62,140 nt of DNA from Candidatus Nitrotoga sp. CP45 (GTDB lineage Bacteria > Pseudomonadota > Gammaproteobacteria > Burkholderiales > Gallionellaceae): contig QFXJ01000046.1 in assembly GCA_003402375.1 (NCBI GenBank), forward strand, positions 1 to 62,140. Reading direction: 5' to 3'. A model generated the notes under the pieces. That model was not told the origin of the DNA, did not search any database, and saw only the letters and a list, made by a program, of their open reading frames with translations. The stretch's first letter is position 1. Every line of letters begins with the position of its first letter. Below are positions 27,189-36,380 of the stretch, piece after piece. The translations under genes and the position numbers were made by a program.

Positions 27189-27428
27189 ATGAGTCGCATA
27201 GTAATTGTAATTGTTATCTTCATAGTCATCTACTTGTTGCTCAAGCACTACCGTAAGCAGACGTCAAAAAAAGATGTACTGGGTGAAGATACAACAAAGC
27301 ACAGAGAAAATATGGTACGTTGTGCGCACTGTGGTGTGCACCTACCTAAAGGTGAGAGCATCATGGTCGATCACAAGCATTATTGCAGTGAGGTACATCG
27401 CCATGCACACACTTCAGAACCTGAATAA
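27189..27428 (+). CDS. PP0621-family small membrane-anchored zinc-ribbon-like protein
   Basis: A 79-residue protein with one N-terminal transmembrane helix (IVIVIVIFIVIYLLL), a basic linker and a Cys-rich tail. The tail has VRCAHCGVHLPKGE and HYCSEVHRHAH, a treble-clef or MYND-like zinc site with CxxC and a third Cys and His residues. This matches the PP0621 family of unknown role, which frequently precedes pilS in betaproteobacteria. The start has GGTGGG immediately upstream. It lies 23 bases before pilS and may be co-transcribed with pilS and pilR. Confidence 0.8.
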   Translation: MSRIVIVIVIFIVIYLLLKHYRKQTSKKDVLGEDTTKHRENMVRCAHCGVHLPKGESIMVDHKHYCSEVHRHAHTSEPE

Positions 27429-27451
27429 TCTCTAATACCAGATGAGTTTTG

Positions 27452-29080
27452 ATGTGGGATAACCTACCTCTCTCCACGTGGCATCCGTTGCGCCCGAGAT
27501 CCTATTCTGTGCCCGCATCAGAAGCCATGTGGCGCGCAGTTTATTTCTTCAATCTTTATCGCTTGACCCTGAGCGGACTATTTGTCTTTCTGGTGAGCAC
27601 GTTTGGCGATGCCCTGACATTAGGTTCACGTGCTCCGTCGCTGTTCTTTCACACTAGTCTCACATACATTGCACTAACCCTGATTTCGTTCCTAACCATC
27701 AAACTACGTCGGCCACGGTTTGGCTTGCAATTAGCATTTTTGGTAGGAGCGGATATTGCTTGTATAACAGTTTTGTCACACGCTAGCGGGGGTATGCAAA
27801 GCGGTTTGGGTGTATTGCTACTAGTATCACTGACTGCTACAGGATTAATTAGCCGTGACAAGATTACCCTGTTTTTCGCGGCACTCGCTAGCATAGCGGT
27901 GTTATTGCAGCACTCCTACGCAGTATTGACCCAAGATGCGGCGGTAGCCCAATATGTACAGGCTGGATTGTTGAGTGCCGCTTATTTCGCCGTTGCCTGG
28001 CTGGCACATACCATGGCTAAGTATGCCATTGCCAGCGAAAATTTGGCTGCTCTGCGCGGTGTAGATTTGGCTAATATGGCGGAAACTAACAGGCTGGTGA
28101 TTCAGGATATGCCAGACGGTGTGCTGGTGGTGAATGAGAGCGGAATGGTCAAGCAATACAATCCTGGCGTGGAACGTTTGCTAGGGTATACGTTTTCAAA
28201 TATTAATAATGCCACGTTGGAAAGTTGTGCGCCTCTGCTGGCGGACCGGTTCGCCGTTTGGCGGCAGCACCAAGGGCGTGGACATGAAGTATTGCGTTTG
28301 CCTGTAACCAATCATCAGGTGCGTGTGCGTTTCCTGCCAGTAGAGCGCGAGGGATTTTGGGGCGCGATAATTTTTCTTGAGGATATGCAACGTGTTCAGG
28401 CCCAGGCTCAGCAGATCAAACTCGCAGCACTGGGACGATTGACCGCCAACATTGCCCATGAGGTGCGCAACCCACTGTCAGCTATTAGTTACGCAACTGA
28501 ACTGCTACAAGAAGAGAAGCACGATCCAGGGCAGACTCGTCTGTTTCAGATCATTATGGACAATGCCGCAAGGTTGAACCACATCGTGGAAGATGTGCTG
28601 CAGTTGAACCGGCGCGACAGGGTGCAAAGCGAAGATTATAATTTAACAGAGAAACTGCCCCTCTATATTGAGGGGTTACGCCATACCCAAGGCGTGTCAC
28701 AGGAAATATTTTTAATTAAGATTGCCCCGGCTTGCGTAATCAGGTTTGATCTTGGCCATCTCGATCAAGTATTGTGGAATTTATGCCGCAACGCTTTGCG
28801 TTATTGCAGCAAGCTGGCAGGCAGTGTGCAACTGTGTGCATGGCGCTCTAATGATGGGAGGACGATACTGGAAATTCTGAACGATGGGCCTCCCGTTGCC
28901 CCCGAGACTGTTCAACAGTTGTTCGAGCCTTTCTTTACCATGACGGCCGGTGGTACGGGTTTAGGTTTATATATTGCACGCGAACTGTGTGAAGCAAACG
29001 GCGCAACGCTTGAATATAGGCAGCCAGCAAAGGGCGGTGCCTGTTTCCGCATTGTGTTTGGGGATCAAAATGAACGTTGA
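27452..29080 (+). CDS. pilS: PilS-type sensor histidine kinase
   Basis: A 542-residue membrane kinase. The N-terminal 190 residues hold about six transmembrane helices, followed by a PAS domain (about 210-310) with IQDMPDGVLVVNESG. The HisKA domain has the phospho-acceptor in AHEVRNPLSAIS (His336). The ATPase domain has a canonical N box (WNLCRNAL), ILNDGPPV and the G box GGTGLGLYIA. PilS controls type IV pilus genes through PilR and sigma-54; in other betaproteobacteria the same pair may have wider targets. The ATG at 27452 is chosen, one codon after a TTG. It overlaps pilR by 11 bases. Confidence 0.85.
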   Translation: MWDNLPLSTWHPLRPRSYSVPASEAMWRAVYFFNLYRLTLSGLFVFLVSTFGDALTLGSRAPSLFFHTSLTYIALTLISFLTIKLRRPRFGLQLAFLVGADIACITVLSHASGGMQSGLGVLLLVSLTATGLISRDKITLFFAALASIAVLLQHSYAVLTQDAAVAQYVQAGLLSAAYFAVAWLAHTMAKYAIASENLAALRGVDLANMAETNRLVIQDMPDGVLVVNESGMVKQYNPGVERLLGYTFSNINNATLESCAPLLADRFAVWRQHQGRGHEVLRLPVTNHQVRVRFLPVEREGFWGAIIFLEDMQRVQAQAQQIKLAALGRLTANIAHEVRNPLSAISYATELLQEEKHDPGQTRLFQIIMDNAARLNHIVEDVLQLNRRDRVQSEDYNLTEKLPLYIEGLRHTQGVSQEIFLIKIAPACVIRFDLGHLDQVLWNLCRNALRYCSKLAGSVQLCAWRSNDGRTILEILNDGPPVAPETVQQLFEPFFTMTAGGTGLGLYIARELCEANGATLEYRQPAKGGACFRIVFGDQNER

Positions 29081-30428
29081 TATACAGGTCAGCCCTGCGC
29101 GCGTCTTGGTGGTGGATGATGAGCCGGATATATTGGAGCTAATCGAGTTGGCGCTGCTACGCATGGGGTTGCAGGTCGACCGTGCTAGCAATGTGCAAGA
29201 AGCCTTGCAACAATTAAATACTAAAACATATCAGCTATGTCTGACAGATATGCGCCTGCCGGATGGAGAAGGACTGGAGGTAGTGCAATATATTATTGCT
29301 CGTAACATGCATGTGCCAGTCGCGGTGATTACCGCACATGGCAACATGGAAAATGCGATTTTTGCACTCAAGGCGGGCGCTTTCGACTACCTTCCCAAGC
29401 CAGTTGCGCTGACCCAGTTGCGTGCCTTGGTCAATGCTGTACTAAAGCTGCCGCCACCGTCTGCCACCGTGCGAAAAGGCGTACGAACATTGCTGGGGCT
29501 TTCCCCCGCCATGGAAAAGGTGCGCGACCTGATCGATCGGGTGGCGCGTAGCCAGGCACCGGTGCATATCAGTGGCGAATCAGGCAGTGGAAAAGAACTG
29601 GCTGCGCGGCTGATCGTTGAAAAAAGCGCTCGGCGCGATCAACCCTTCATCACGGTAAACTGCGGGGCAATCCCGGAAACGCTTATGGAAAGCGAATTTT
29701 TCGGCTATCGCAAGGGCGCGTTCACCGGTGCGGAAAAGGATCGCGAGGGTTTATTTCAAGCTGCCAATGGCGGTACTTTATTCCTTGACGAGGTTGCCGA
29801 TTTGCCTCTCTCCATGCAAGTAAAATTGTTGCGGGTAATCCAAGAGAAAAAAATACGTAAGGTGGGCGCCACGCAAGAAGATCCGGTGGATGTACGTATC
29901 ATCAGTGCCACCCATAATGCGTTGGCGGAGCAAGTACAACAGGGAAAATTCCGTCAGGATTTATATTACCGGCTGAATGTGATTACCCTGCTTATGCCAC
30001 CGTTGCGCGCAATGCGTGATGATATTGCTGAGGTCGCCAACCATTTTTTAGCTCGTTTGTGTGGTGATGCGAAGGTCGAATTGGCATCGTCAGCTTTAAA
30101 GGCACTTCAACAATACGATTTTCCAGGTAATGTGCGCGAACTGGAAAACATAATCGAGCGGGCGCTTGCATTATGTTCGGACGGCATTATCGTGCCAGCC
30201 GATTTGCAGCTTGCGCCCACGGACTTTGCTGGAATGACCGTCAAGCCAAGTGTAGCTGGCAAATACCCGCTTACCGATTATCTGGATAGCGTCGAACGCG
30301 CAGCTATTCTAGAGGCGTTACAACAGACCAATTTCAACCGAACAGCGGCGGCCAAAGTACTGGGAGTGACTTTTCGTGCCTTGCGTTATCGCATGGATAG
30401 GCTGGACATCACTGACAAGGATGAATGA
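29070..30428 (+). CDS. pilR: PilR-type sigma-54 response regulator
   Basis: A 452-residue NtrC-family activator. The receiver domain has the acidic pocket VVDDE and phosphorylation site Asp60 (LCLTDMRLPDGEG). The AAA+ domain has Walker A GESGSGKE (169-176), the sigma-54 contact loop GAFTGA (216-221), Walker B GGTLFLDEVADLPL and an arginine finger region. A Fis-type helix-turn-helix closes the protein (NRTAAAKVLGVTFRALRYRM). It activates sigma-54 promoters such as that of pilin. The start is the ATG at 29070, inside the 3' end of pilS, which implies translational coupling. Confidence 0.87.
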   Translation: MNVDIQVSPARVLVVDDEPDILELIELALLRMGLQVDRASNVQEALQQLNTKTYQLCLTDMRLPDGEGLEVVQYIIARNMHVPVAVITAHGNMENAIFALKAGAFDYLPKPVALTQLRALVNAVLKLPPPSATVRKGVRTLLGLSPAMEKVRDLIDRVARSQAPVHISGESGSGKELAARLIVEKSARRDQPFITVNCGAIPETLMESEFFGYRKGAFTGAEKDREGLFQAANGGTLFLDEVADLPLSMQVKLLRVIQEKKIRKVGATQEDPVDVRIISATHNALAEQVQQGKFRQDLYYRLNVITLLMPPLRAMRDDIAEVANHFLARLCGDAKVELASSALKALQQYDFPGNVRELENIIERALALCSDGIIVPADLQLAPTDFAGMTVKPSVAGKYPLTDYLDSVERAAILEALQQTNFNRTAAAKVLGVTFRALRYRMDRLDITDKDE

Positions 30429-30431
30429 GCA

Positions 30432-30968
30432 GTGAAAGTTGGCACAAATGGCTGGGTCAGCGGACTGCGCCGGCTGGCTTCGCCAAACTGTGATTTCCGT
30501 CCGTCTGGTACTACCATAGATTTATTAGTTATTCACAATATCAGTTTGCCACCGGGTGAGTTCGGTGGCCAGGCGGTTGCACAGTTATTTACCAACACTC
30601 TTGATACGGACGCACACCCCTATTTTGTTCAACTCAAAGGAGTGAGAGTTTCTGCCCATTTTTTAATACAGCGCACGGGCAAGATTATCCAGCTCGTGCC
30701 TTGCGGCAAGCGCGCCTGGCATGCCGGTGTATCGATGTGGCATGGCCGTACGGCCTGCAATGATTTTTCTATAGGCATAGAATTAGAAGGTACAGATTTT
30801 TTGCCATTTTGCGATCAACAATATGCTGCACTAATCCGGCTAACAAGGGTGCTCAAACGCGCTTACCCGATTCGTGAAATTGCAGGGCACTCAGATATTG
30901 CACCGGGACGGAAGACTGACCCTGGACGTGGATTTGACTGGCCGCGTTATCTTGCGAAGGTGGGTTGA
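30432..30968 (+). CDS. ampD: 1,6-anhydro-N-acetylmuramyl-L-alanine amidase AmpD
   Basis: A 178-residue cytoplasmic zinc amidase that cuts the stem peptide from anhydro-muropeptides during peptidoglycan recycling. Zinc ligands His35 (VIHN), His153 and Asp163 (AGHSDIAPGRKTDPG) fall within one residue of the E. coli positions. Lys161 is the catalytic helper. The segments LIQRTGKIIQLVP and RAWHAGVSMW are typical. The start codon is GTG, four bases after the pilR stop, so it likely belongs to the same transcript. Loss of AmpD in other bacteria derepresses AmpC, but no ampC or ampR gene is visible here. Confidence 0.93.
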   Translation: MKVGTNGWVSGLRRLASPNCDFRPSGTTIDLLVIHNISLPPGEFGGQAVAQLFTNTLDTDAHPYFVQLKGVRVSAHFLIQRTGKIIQLVPCGKRAWHAGVSMWHGRTACNDFSIGIELEGTDFLPFCDQQYAALIRLTRVLKRAYPIREIAGHSDIAPGRKTDPGRGFDWPRYLAKVG

Positions 30969-31085
30969 AAACGGGTCGGCAATGGAATATATCAATACAC
31001 ATTTTAATAAGAAATGTCGTGCGGTTTTTTAAATTTTTTGTACCTGTTTATTTTATTAAATAGATCGATTTATTAAGAAAAAAAC

Positions 31086-31113
31086 TTGCAAAATTCCCCC
31101 GATGTACTACAAT
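31086..31113 (+). promoter_or_regulatory. Sigma-70 type promoter for nrdAB
   Basis: TTGCAA (31086-31091) and TACAAT (31108-31113) are separated by 16 bases. They lie about 110 bases before the nrdA start, in an AT-rich gap. The match to the -35 and -10 consensus is good for one strand only. Confidence 0.45.
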
Positions 31114-31132
31114 CATATTTTACTAAACCTGC

Positions 31133-31167
31133 CTCTATATAAGCTGCTGGATACTACATATAGTAGT
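31133..31167 (+). promoter_or_regulatory. Possible NrdR-box pair before nrdA
   Basis: An inverted repeat ACTAC-ATATA-GTAGT (31153-31167) and an upstream CTCTATATAAG (31134-31143) both resemble the AT-centred NrdR box. They lie between the putative promoter and nrdA. The ATAT cores are 21 bases apart, shorter than the usual spacing of about 31, so the call is weak. Confidence 0.28.
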
Positions 31168-31222
31168 TTTTGTATTTCAGTTCTGATTTCAGATAGAGCA
31201 ATAATTTAGAGCGATAACTATA

Positions 31223-33991
31223 ATGCTAGGTTTGTCCCCTTCTTCAATGTCGGCACAGGATCTTTCCGATACCATAACTGTTTCCAGCATTCCTTTTGAC
31301 CAACACAAGGTTATTCGCCGCAATGGTTCCGTAGTTGCTTTTGAGGCAACCAAGATTGCCGTTGCATTGACCAAGGCATTTATCGCCATAAATGGCGAGG
31401 CATCCTCGCGCGTGCGCGAGCTGGTTAATCAATTGACCGGAACTGTGGTTAATGCGTTGTTGCGCCGTCACCCGCATGGCGGGACGCTGCATATCGAAGA
31501 TATTCAAGATCAGGTCGAATTGGCTCTGATGCGTTCCGGGGAACACGATGTGGCCCGTGCCTACGTGCTTTACCGCGAGGAACGCACGCGTGAACGGGCC
31601 AAGGCAAAAGTTGCGCCTACACATATTCTTCAAGTCAACGACAAGGGTGTGCTTCGCCCGTTGGATGAGGCAAGGCTTGCGGCACGCATTGCGGCAGCTT
31701 GTGAAGGACTTGGCAACGCGGTAAGTGCGGATCCGATTCTTAAGTTGACGCTACGTGATCTTTATGATGGCGTACCAGTTGAAGAAGTGCGCAAATGTGC
31801 CATCCTTGCCGCCCGTGCGATGATCGAACATGATCCAGCCTATAGCTTCGTTACCGCCCGCTTGCTGCTGAACAACATTTGCTGTGATGTTATCGGCGAA
31901 GACGCCGACATGGTAACGCGTTATGCTGAATATTTTCCCTCATTCATCAAGCGTGGCATTGAGGCGGAGCTGCTTGACCGCGACATGGCGAATTTTGACC
32001 TGCCGCGATTGGCCAATGAACTAACTGCAAGCCGTGATTTGCAGTTCAGCTATCTTGGTTTGCAAACCTTATATGACCGTTACTTTCTGCACATAAACGA
32101 AAGCCGCATCGAGTTGCCGCAGGCATTTTTCATGCGTGTGGCTATGGGACTGGCGCTTAGGGAAAGTGACCGCAACGCGCGCGCTATCGAGTTCTATCAT
32201 CTGCTGTCCAGTTTCGATTTCATGAGTTCAACGCCTACCCTGTTCAACTCTGGGGCGATCCGTTCGCAACTCTCTTCCTGTTACCTTACTACCGTACCGG
32301 ACGACCTAGCCGGTATCTTTGAAGCAATAAAGGAAAATGCCCTTCTGGCCAAATACTCCGGTGGCCTTGGCAATGACTGGACGCCCGTGCGTTCTATGGG
32401 CGCACACATCAAGGGCACCAATGGAAAATCGCAAGGCGTGGTGCCGTTCCTGAAAGTCGCCAATGACACCGCTGTGGCAGTCAACCAAGGGGGCAAAAGG
32501 AAGGGCGCGGTATGCGCGTATCTGGAAACATGGCATCTGGATATCGAGGAATTTCTTGAGTTGCGCAAGAATACCGGCGATGACCGCCGTCGCACGCATG
32601 ACATGAATACAGCCAATTGGATACCAGACTTATTCATGAGGCGCGTCGTGGAAGACGGGGAATGGACACTATTTTCGCCATCAGTCTGCCCTGACCTACA
32701 TGACAAGTTCGGCACAGAATTCGAGCGTACCTACCTTGCTTGTGAGGCTAAGGCAGCAAATGGCGAGATCACCCTATTCAAAAAAATTTCGGCAGCCAGC
32801 CTGTGGCGCAAAATGCTGACTATGTTATTTGAGACGGGCCATCCGTGGATCGCTTTTAAAGACCCATGTAATATACGTTCGCCACAACAACATGTCGGCG
32901 TGGTGCATAGTTCTAATTTATGCACTGAAATCACGTTGAACACCTCCGAATCCGAAATTGCGGTATGCAATCTTGGCTCAGTCAATCTCAAGGCGCATCT
33001 GAACTCACTCGGTCAGCTTGACCACGAAAAGCTCAAGCGTACCATTGCCACCGCCATGCGTATGCTGGATAACGTAATCGACATCAACTATTACGCCGTT
33101 GAGAAGGCGCGCAACTCCAATCTCAAACACCGTCCCGTTGGGTTGGGCATCATGGGATTTCAGGATTGCTTGCATGAACTACGGATACCTTATGCCTCGA
33201 AAAAAGCGATTGAATTTGCCGATAGCTCCATGGAAGCAGTGTGTTATTACGCCTATTTGGCATCTACAGAGCTAGCCGAAGAACGAGGCCGTTACGATAG
33301 CTATAACGGCAGCCTGTGGGATCAGGGCATATTGCCGCAGGATACGCTGGAGCTCCTGCGTCAGTCACGCGGAGGACATGTAGAGGTAGATATGTCCACC
33401 AGCATGGATTGGGACAAATTGCGCGTACGCATCAGGCAGTACGGCATGCGCAACTCAAACTGCGTGGCTATTGCGCCCACTGCGACAATATCAAATATCA
33501 TCGGCGTATCGGCCTGCATTGAACCTACGTACCAGAACTTGTTTGTAAAATCGAACCTGTCTGGTGAATTCACCGTCATCAACGAATATCTGGTGAATGA
33601 CCTTAAGAGGCTGGGACTGTGGGATGAGGTGATGATAGCCGACCTAAAATATTTTGATGGAAGCCTTGCTAAAATTGATCGCATTCCGGCCGAATTACGT
33701 AGCTTGTATGCGACCGCATTCGAGATTGAGCCGCAATGGGTGATAGAAGCCGCGGCACGGCGCCAGAAATGGATTGACCAAGCACAATCACTGAATATCT
33801 ACATGGCTGGCGTGTCGGGGCGCAAGCTCGACGAAACCTACAAGCTGGCATGGCTGCGTGGCCTGAAGACTACATATTATCTGCGCACCATGGGCGCGAC
33901 TTCGACGGAAAAATCCACCTCGCGCGCTGGCGAATTGAATGCGGTACAGATGTGTGCAATTGACAACCCGGAATGCGAGTCATGTCAATGA
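31223..33991 (+). CDS. nrdA: Class Ia ribonucleoside-diphosphate reductase, alpha subunit
   Basis: A 922-residue catalytic subunit that reduces NDPs to dNDPs. The N-terminal ATP-cone (about 26-120, from [20 protein letters not shown]) is the site of overall allosteric control by ATP and dATP. The barrel includes [12 protein letters not shown] with an active-site Cys, [25 protein letters not shown] with the thiyl Cys in its NxCxE and CNLGS motifs, and [16 protein letters not shown]. The C-terminal CESCQ provides the CxxC pair re-reduced by thioredoxin or glutaredoxin. nrdB begins inside its last codons. The trxA and trxC genes in this window are plausible reductants. Confidence 0.96.
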   Translation: MLGLSPSSMSAQDLSDTITVSSIPFDQHKVIRRNGSVVAFEATKIAVALTKAFIAINGEASSRVRELVNQLTGTVVNALLRRHPHGGTLHIEDIQDQVELALMRSGEHDVARAYVLYREERTRERAKAKVAPTHILQVNDKGVLRPLDEARLAARIAAACEGLGNAVSADPILKLTLRDLYDGVPVEEVRKCAILAARAMIEHDPAYSFVTARLLLNNICCDVIGEDADMVTRYAEYFPSFIKRGIEAELLDRDMANFDLPRLANELTASRDLQFSYLGLQTLYDRYFLHINESRIELPQAFFMRVAMGLALRESDRNARAIEFYHLLSSFDFMSSTPTLFNSGAIRSQLSSCYLTTVPDDLAGIFEAIKENALLAKYSGGLGNDWTPVRSMGAHIKGTNGKSQGVVPFLKVANDTAVAVNQGGKRKGAVCAYLETWHLDIEEFLELRKNTGDDRRRTHDMNTANWIPDLFMRRVVEDGEWTLFSPSVCPDLHDKFGTEFERTYLACEAKAANGEITLFKKISAASLWRKMLTMLFETGHPWIAFKDPCNIRSPQQHVGVVHSSNLCTEITLNTSESEIAVCNLGSVNLKAHLNSLGQLDHEKLKRTIATAMRMLDNVIDINYYAVEKARNSNLKHRPVGLGIMGFQDCLHELRIPYASKKAIEFADSSMEAVCYYAYLASTELAEERGRYDSYNGSLWDQGILPQDTLELLRQSRGGHVEVDMSTSMDWDKLRVRIRQYGMRNSNCVAIAPTATISNIIGVSACIEPTYQNLFVKSNLSGEFTVINEYLVNDLKRLGLWDEVMIADLKYFDGSLAKIDRIPAELRSLYATAFEIEPQWVIEAAARRQKWIDQAQSLNIYMAGVSGRKLDETYKLAWLRGLKTTYYLRTMGATSTEKSTSRAGELNAVQMCAIDNPECESCQ

Positions 33992-35037
33992 ATGACTATA
34001 CTATTGCATCCAGCTCAGCTGGGCGGATACGCGTGGAAGACAAGCGTATCATTAACTGCAATGCAGACGTTAATCAGCTAGTGCCATTCAAGTACAAATG
34101 GGCTTGGGAGAAGTACATCTCTGCCTGCGCCAACCACTGGATGCCGCAAGAGGTCAATATGTCCGCCGACATTGCATTATGGAAGAATCCCAACGGTTTG
34201 ACCGATGATGAGCGCCTCATGGTCAAGCGCAATCTTGGATTCTTCACCACAGCGGACAGCCTCGCGGCCAACAATATTGTGCTTGGAACCTACCGCCACA
34301 TCACCAATCCTGAATGTCGCCAGTACCTATTACGTCAGGCGTTCGAAGAGGCGATTCACACGCATGCCTACCAATATATCGTTGAAAGCTTGGGGCTGGA
34401 TGAGGGCGAAATTTTCAACATGTATCATGAAGTTTCCAGCATACGTGAAAAAGATGAATTTTTGCTGCCCTTTATCGATACCCTGACCAATCCGGACTTT
34501 AAGACGGGCACACCAGAAACGGATCGTCAGTTATTACGCAGCCTGATTGTGTTTGCCTGCATCATGGAGGGGTTATTCTTCTATGTCGGTTTCGTGCAAA
34601 TTTTAGCGCTTGGGCGTCAGAATAAAATGACCGGCGCCGCCGAGCAATATCAGTACATTATGCGTGACGAATCCATGCACCTCAATTTCGGTGTGGATGT
34701 AATTAATCAGATTAAGCTGGAAAATCCCCACCTGTGGACACTTGAGTTCCGCGAGGAAATTCGTGGCCTTATGCAAAAAGGCGTGGAACTGGAATACCGT
34801 TATGCCGAGGATACTATGCCACGTGGCGTACTCGGTATGAACGCATCAATGTTCAAAGAATACCTGCGTTTTATCGCCAACCGCCGTTGTCAGCAAATCG
34901 GCTTGGATGTGCTATACCCAGGGGCTGGCAATCCGTTCCCATGGATGGCGGAAATAATTGATCTCAAGAAGGAGAAAAACTTCTTCGAAACGCGCGTTAC
35001 CGAATATCAGACAGGGGGCGCGCTATCTTGGGATTAA
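33982..35037 (+). CDS. nrdB: Class Ia ribonucleoside-diphosphate reductase, beta subunit
   Basis: A small subunit of about 351 residues that holds the diiron site and tyrosyl radical. The pattern [12 protein letters not shown] supplies two metal ligands and the radical Tyr in the E115-H118-Y122 arrangement of E. coli. [14 protein letters not shown] and DESMHLNFG give the later Glu, Glu and His ligands, so this is a true class Ia protein and not a phenylalanine-bearing Ic type. Three in-frame ATGs (33973, 33982, 33988) overlap the nrdA end; 33982 is a compromise. The overlap implies coupled translation of the two subunits. Confidence 0.93.
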   Translation: MSMNDYTIASSSAGRIRVEDKRIINCNADVNQLVPFKYKWAWEKYISACANHWMPQEVNMSADIALWKNPNGLTDDERLMVKRNLGFFTTADSLAANNIVLGTYRHITNPECRQYLLRQAFEEAIHTHAYQYIVESLGLDEGEIFNMYHEVSSIREKDEFLLPFIDTLTNPDFKTGTPETDRQLLRSLIVFACIMEGLFFYVGFVQILALGRQNKMTGAAEQYQYIMRDESMHLNFGVDVINQIKLENPHLWTLEFREEIRGLMQKGVELEYRYAEDTMPRGVLGMNASMFKEYLRFIANRRCQQIGLDVLYPGAGNPFPWMAEIIDLKKEKNFFETRVTEYQTGGALSWD

Positions 35038-35132
35038 CAGGCTTCGGTTACGCTGTATTTGGTGTGTACTGGAGAGGGTAGTAGTTGTTAGTGTTGTATT
35101 TCTTTGAACTTTGATTACCAAAGGAGGTTGAA

Positions 35133-35870
35133 ATGGCAGCAGTACAGAAAGCTAAACCAGCAGCTAAAACCGCAGTGGCAGCCAAGAAGCCTGCCGCTAA
35201 AACCGCAGTGGCAGCCAAGAAGCCTGCCGCTAAAACTGCGGTGGCAGCCAAGAAGCCTGCCGCTAAAACTGCGGTGGCAGCCAAGAAGCCCGCAGCCAAA
35301 ACGGCAGTGGCAGCCAAGAAGCCTGCAGCCAAAACGGCAGTGGCAGCCAAGAAGCCTGCCGCTAAAACCGCAGTGGCAGCCAAGAAGCCCGCAGCCAAAA
35401 CGGCAGTGGCAGCCAAGAAGCCTGCCGCCAAAACGGCGGTGGTAGCCAAGAAGCCTGCAGCCAAAACGGCAGTAGTAGCCAAGAAGCCCGCAGCCAAAAC
35501 TGCGGTGGTAGCCAAGAAGCCTGCCGCTAAAACTGCGGTGGTAGCCAAGAAGCCTGCCGCTAAAACTGCGGTGGTAGCCAAGAAGCCTGCCGCTAAAACT
35601 GCGGTGGTAGCCAAGAAGCCTGCAGCCAAAACTGCGGTGGTAGCCAAGAAGCCTGCAGCCAAAACTGCGGTGGTAGCCAAGAAGCCTGCAGCCAAAACGG
35701 CAGTAGCAGCCAAGAAGCCTGTCGCTAAAAAGGTCGTTTCTGAAAAGAAACCTTCTGCCCAAACTAAGACAGCTTCGGCCTCTTCGGCTCCAACTCCTTT
35801 AGCTCCGACATCTGTGCGTCCGGCTGCAGTTTGGCCTTTTCCTACGTCAGGCATCAACAAGCCAAACTAG
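35133..35870 (+). CDS. Histone H1-like Ala/Lys/Pro repeat protein
   Basis: A 245-residue, highly basic protein. After nine residues come 17 tandem copies of an 11-residue unit AAKTAV(A/V)AKKP. The first eight carry Ala at position 7, the next eight Val, and the last Ala. A non-repetitive tail (about 39-49 residues) is rich in Ser, Thr and Pro. Such tails resemble eukaryotic histone H1 and the bacterial AlgP and BpH1-type DNA-binding proteins, which compact the nucleoid. A strong AAGGAGG site lies six bases before the ATG. It follows nrdB by 95 bases. The repeats leave reading frames open on both strands; the frame given is the only one with a ribosome site and this composition. Confidence 0.88.
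   Translation: MAAVQKAKPAAKTAVAAKKPAAKTAVAAKKPAAKTAVAAKKPAAKTAVAAKKPAAKTAVAAKKPAAKTAVAAKKPAAKTAVAAKKPAAKTAVAAKKPAAKTAVVAKKPAAKTAVVAKKPAAKTAVVAKKPAAKTAVVAKKPAAKTAVVAKKPAAKTAVVAKKPAAKTAVVAKKPAAKTAVVAKKPAAKTAVAAKKPVAKKVVSEKKPSAQTKTASASSAPTPLAPTSVRPAAVWPFPTSGINKPN
35160..35720 (+). repeat. 33-bp tandem coding repeat, 17 copies
   Basis: The unit GCNGCNAAAACNGCNGTGG... is repeated 17 times without interruption. Units differ mainly at third codon positions (ACC, ACT or ACG for Thr; GCA, GCG or GCC for Ala) and in one Ala/Val codon. Identical neighbouring units form runs, which suggests expansion by slippage or unequal recombination. Confidence 0.95.
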
Positions 35871-36380
35871 TATTGGCATTAAAAATGCGGCCCTTGAGTT
35901 ATTGAAGAGGGCTGATCATTTGCAGCTTGGGTTTGTGCTATTGGACGCACTCAAATCTGCATAAGCGAGCTTCCTTTCAATGCAAAAAGGTGCAGCAAGC
36001 TGTTTTTCTTATTATTGATCCGGCAATAATTGTTGAACTTAAGATGCATCCTTATGGGCTTGTTATTCCATGCACAATCCGGCAAAGCATCATAAAATAA
36101 GTTTAATATTTAACTGCCTAGTCAATAGTTTGAACAAACAAAGGCTGAACAGCCGTAAACAATAGCGAAATAGCTGCGCTTTACGGTATGCGGATGATAG
36201 CCGGCCATGGAATGGCTGATGTAATGAACAAGGGTTCATTAGCTAATTATTTAGTCGGCTCGCTCGCAGCAAACTATTGATGCATACCTATTCAGAGTCC
36301 TAGTGGTAACTTACAGTGCCATGCAGAGTTAGGTCGAAAAGAATTAATAACACGGCAAACCTAGCGTACGCGCTATACAT
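35871..36380. other. Gap between histone-like gene and msbA
   Basis: No gene is seen. A short palindrome TAAGATGCATCCTTA lies at 36040-36054; its ATGCATC centre matches that of the palindrome before trxA at 12596. ATGAAC and GTTCAT form a small hairpin near 36225. A GCCCT/AGGGC stem near 35890 could weakly terminate the preceding gene. Confidence 0.35.

Noticed and set aside
35160-35720. Regular repeat considered as a CRISPR array
   Set aside because: The copies are directly tandem with no spacers and encode an in-frame protein.
35048-35860. Long open frames on the minus strand and other plus frames across the repeat array, up to 270 codons
   Set aside because: They are forced open by the 33-bp repeat. 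Their products are low-complexity, they lack ribosome sites, and the plus-frame protein explains the region.
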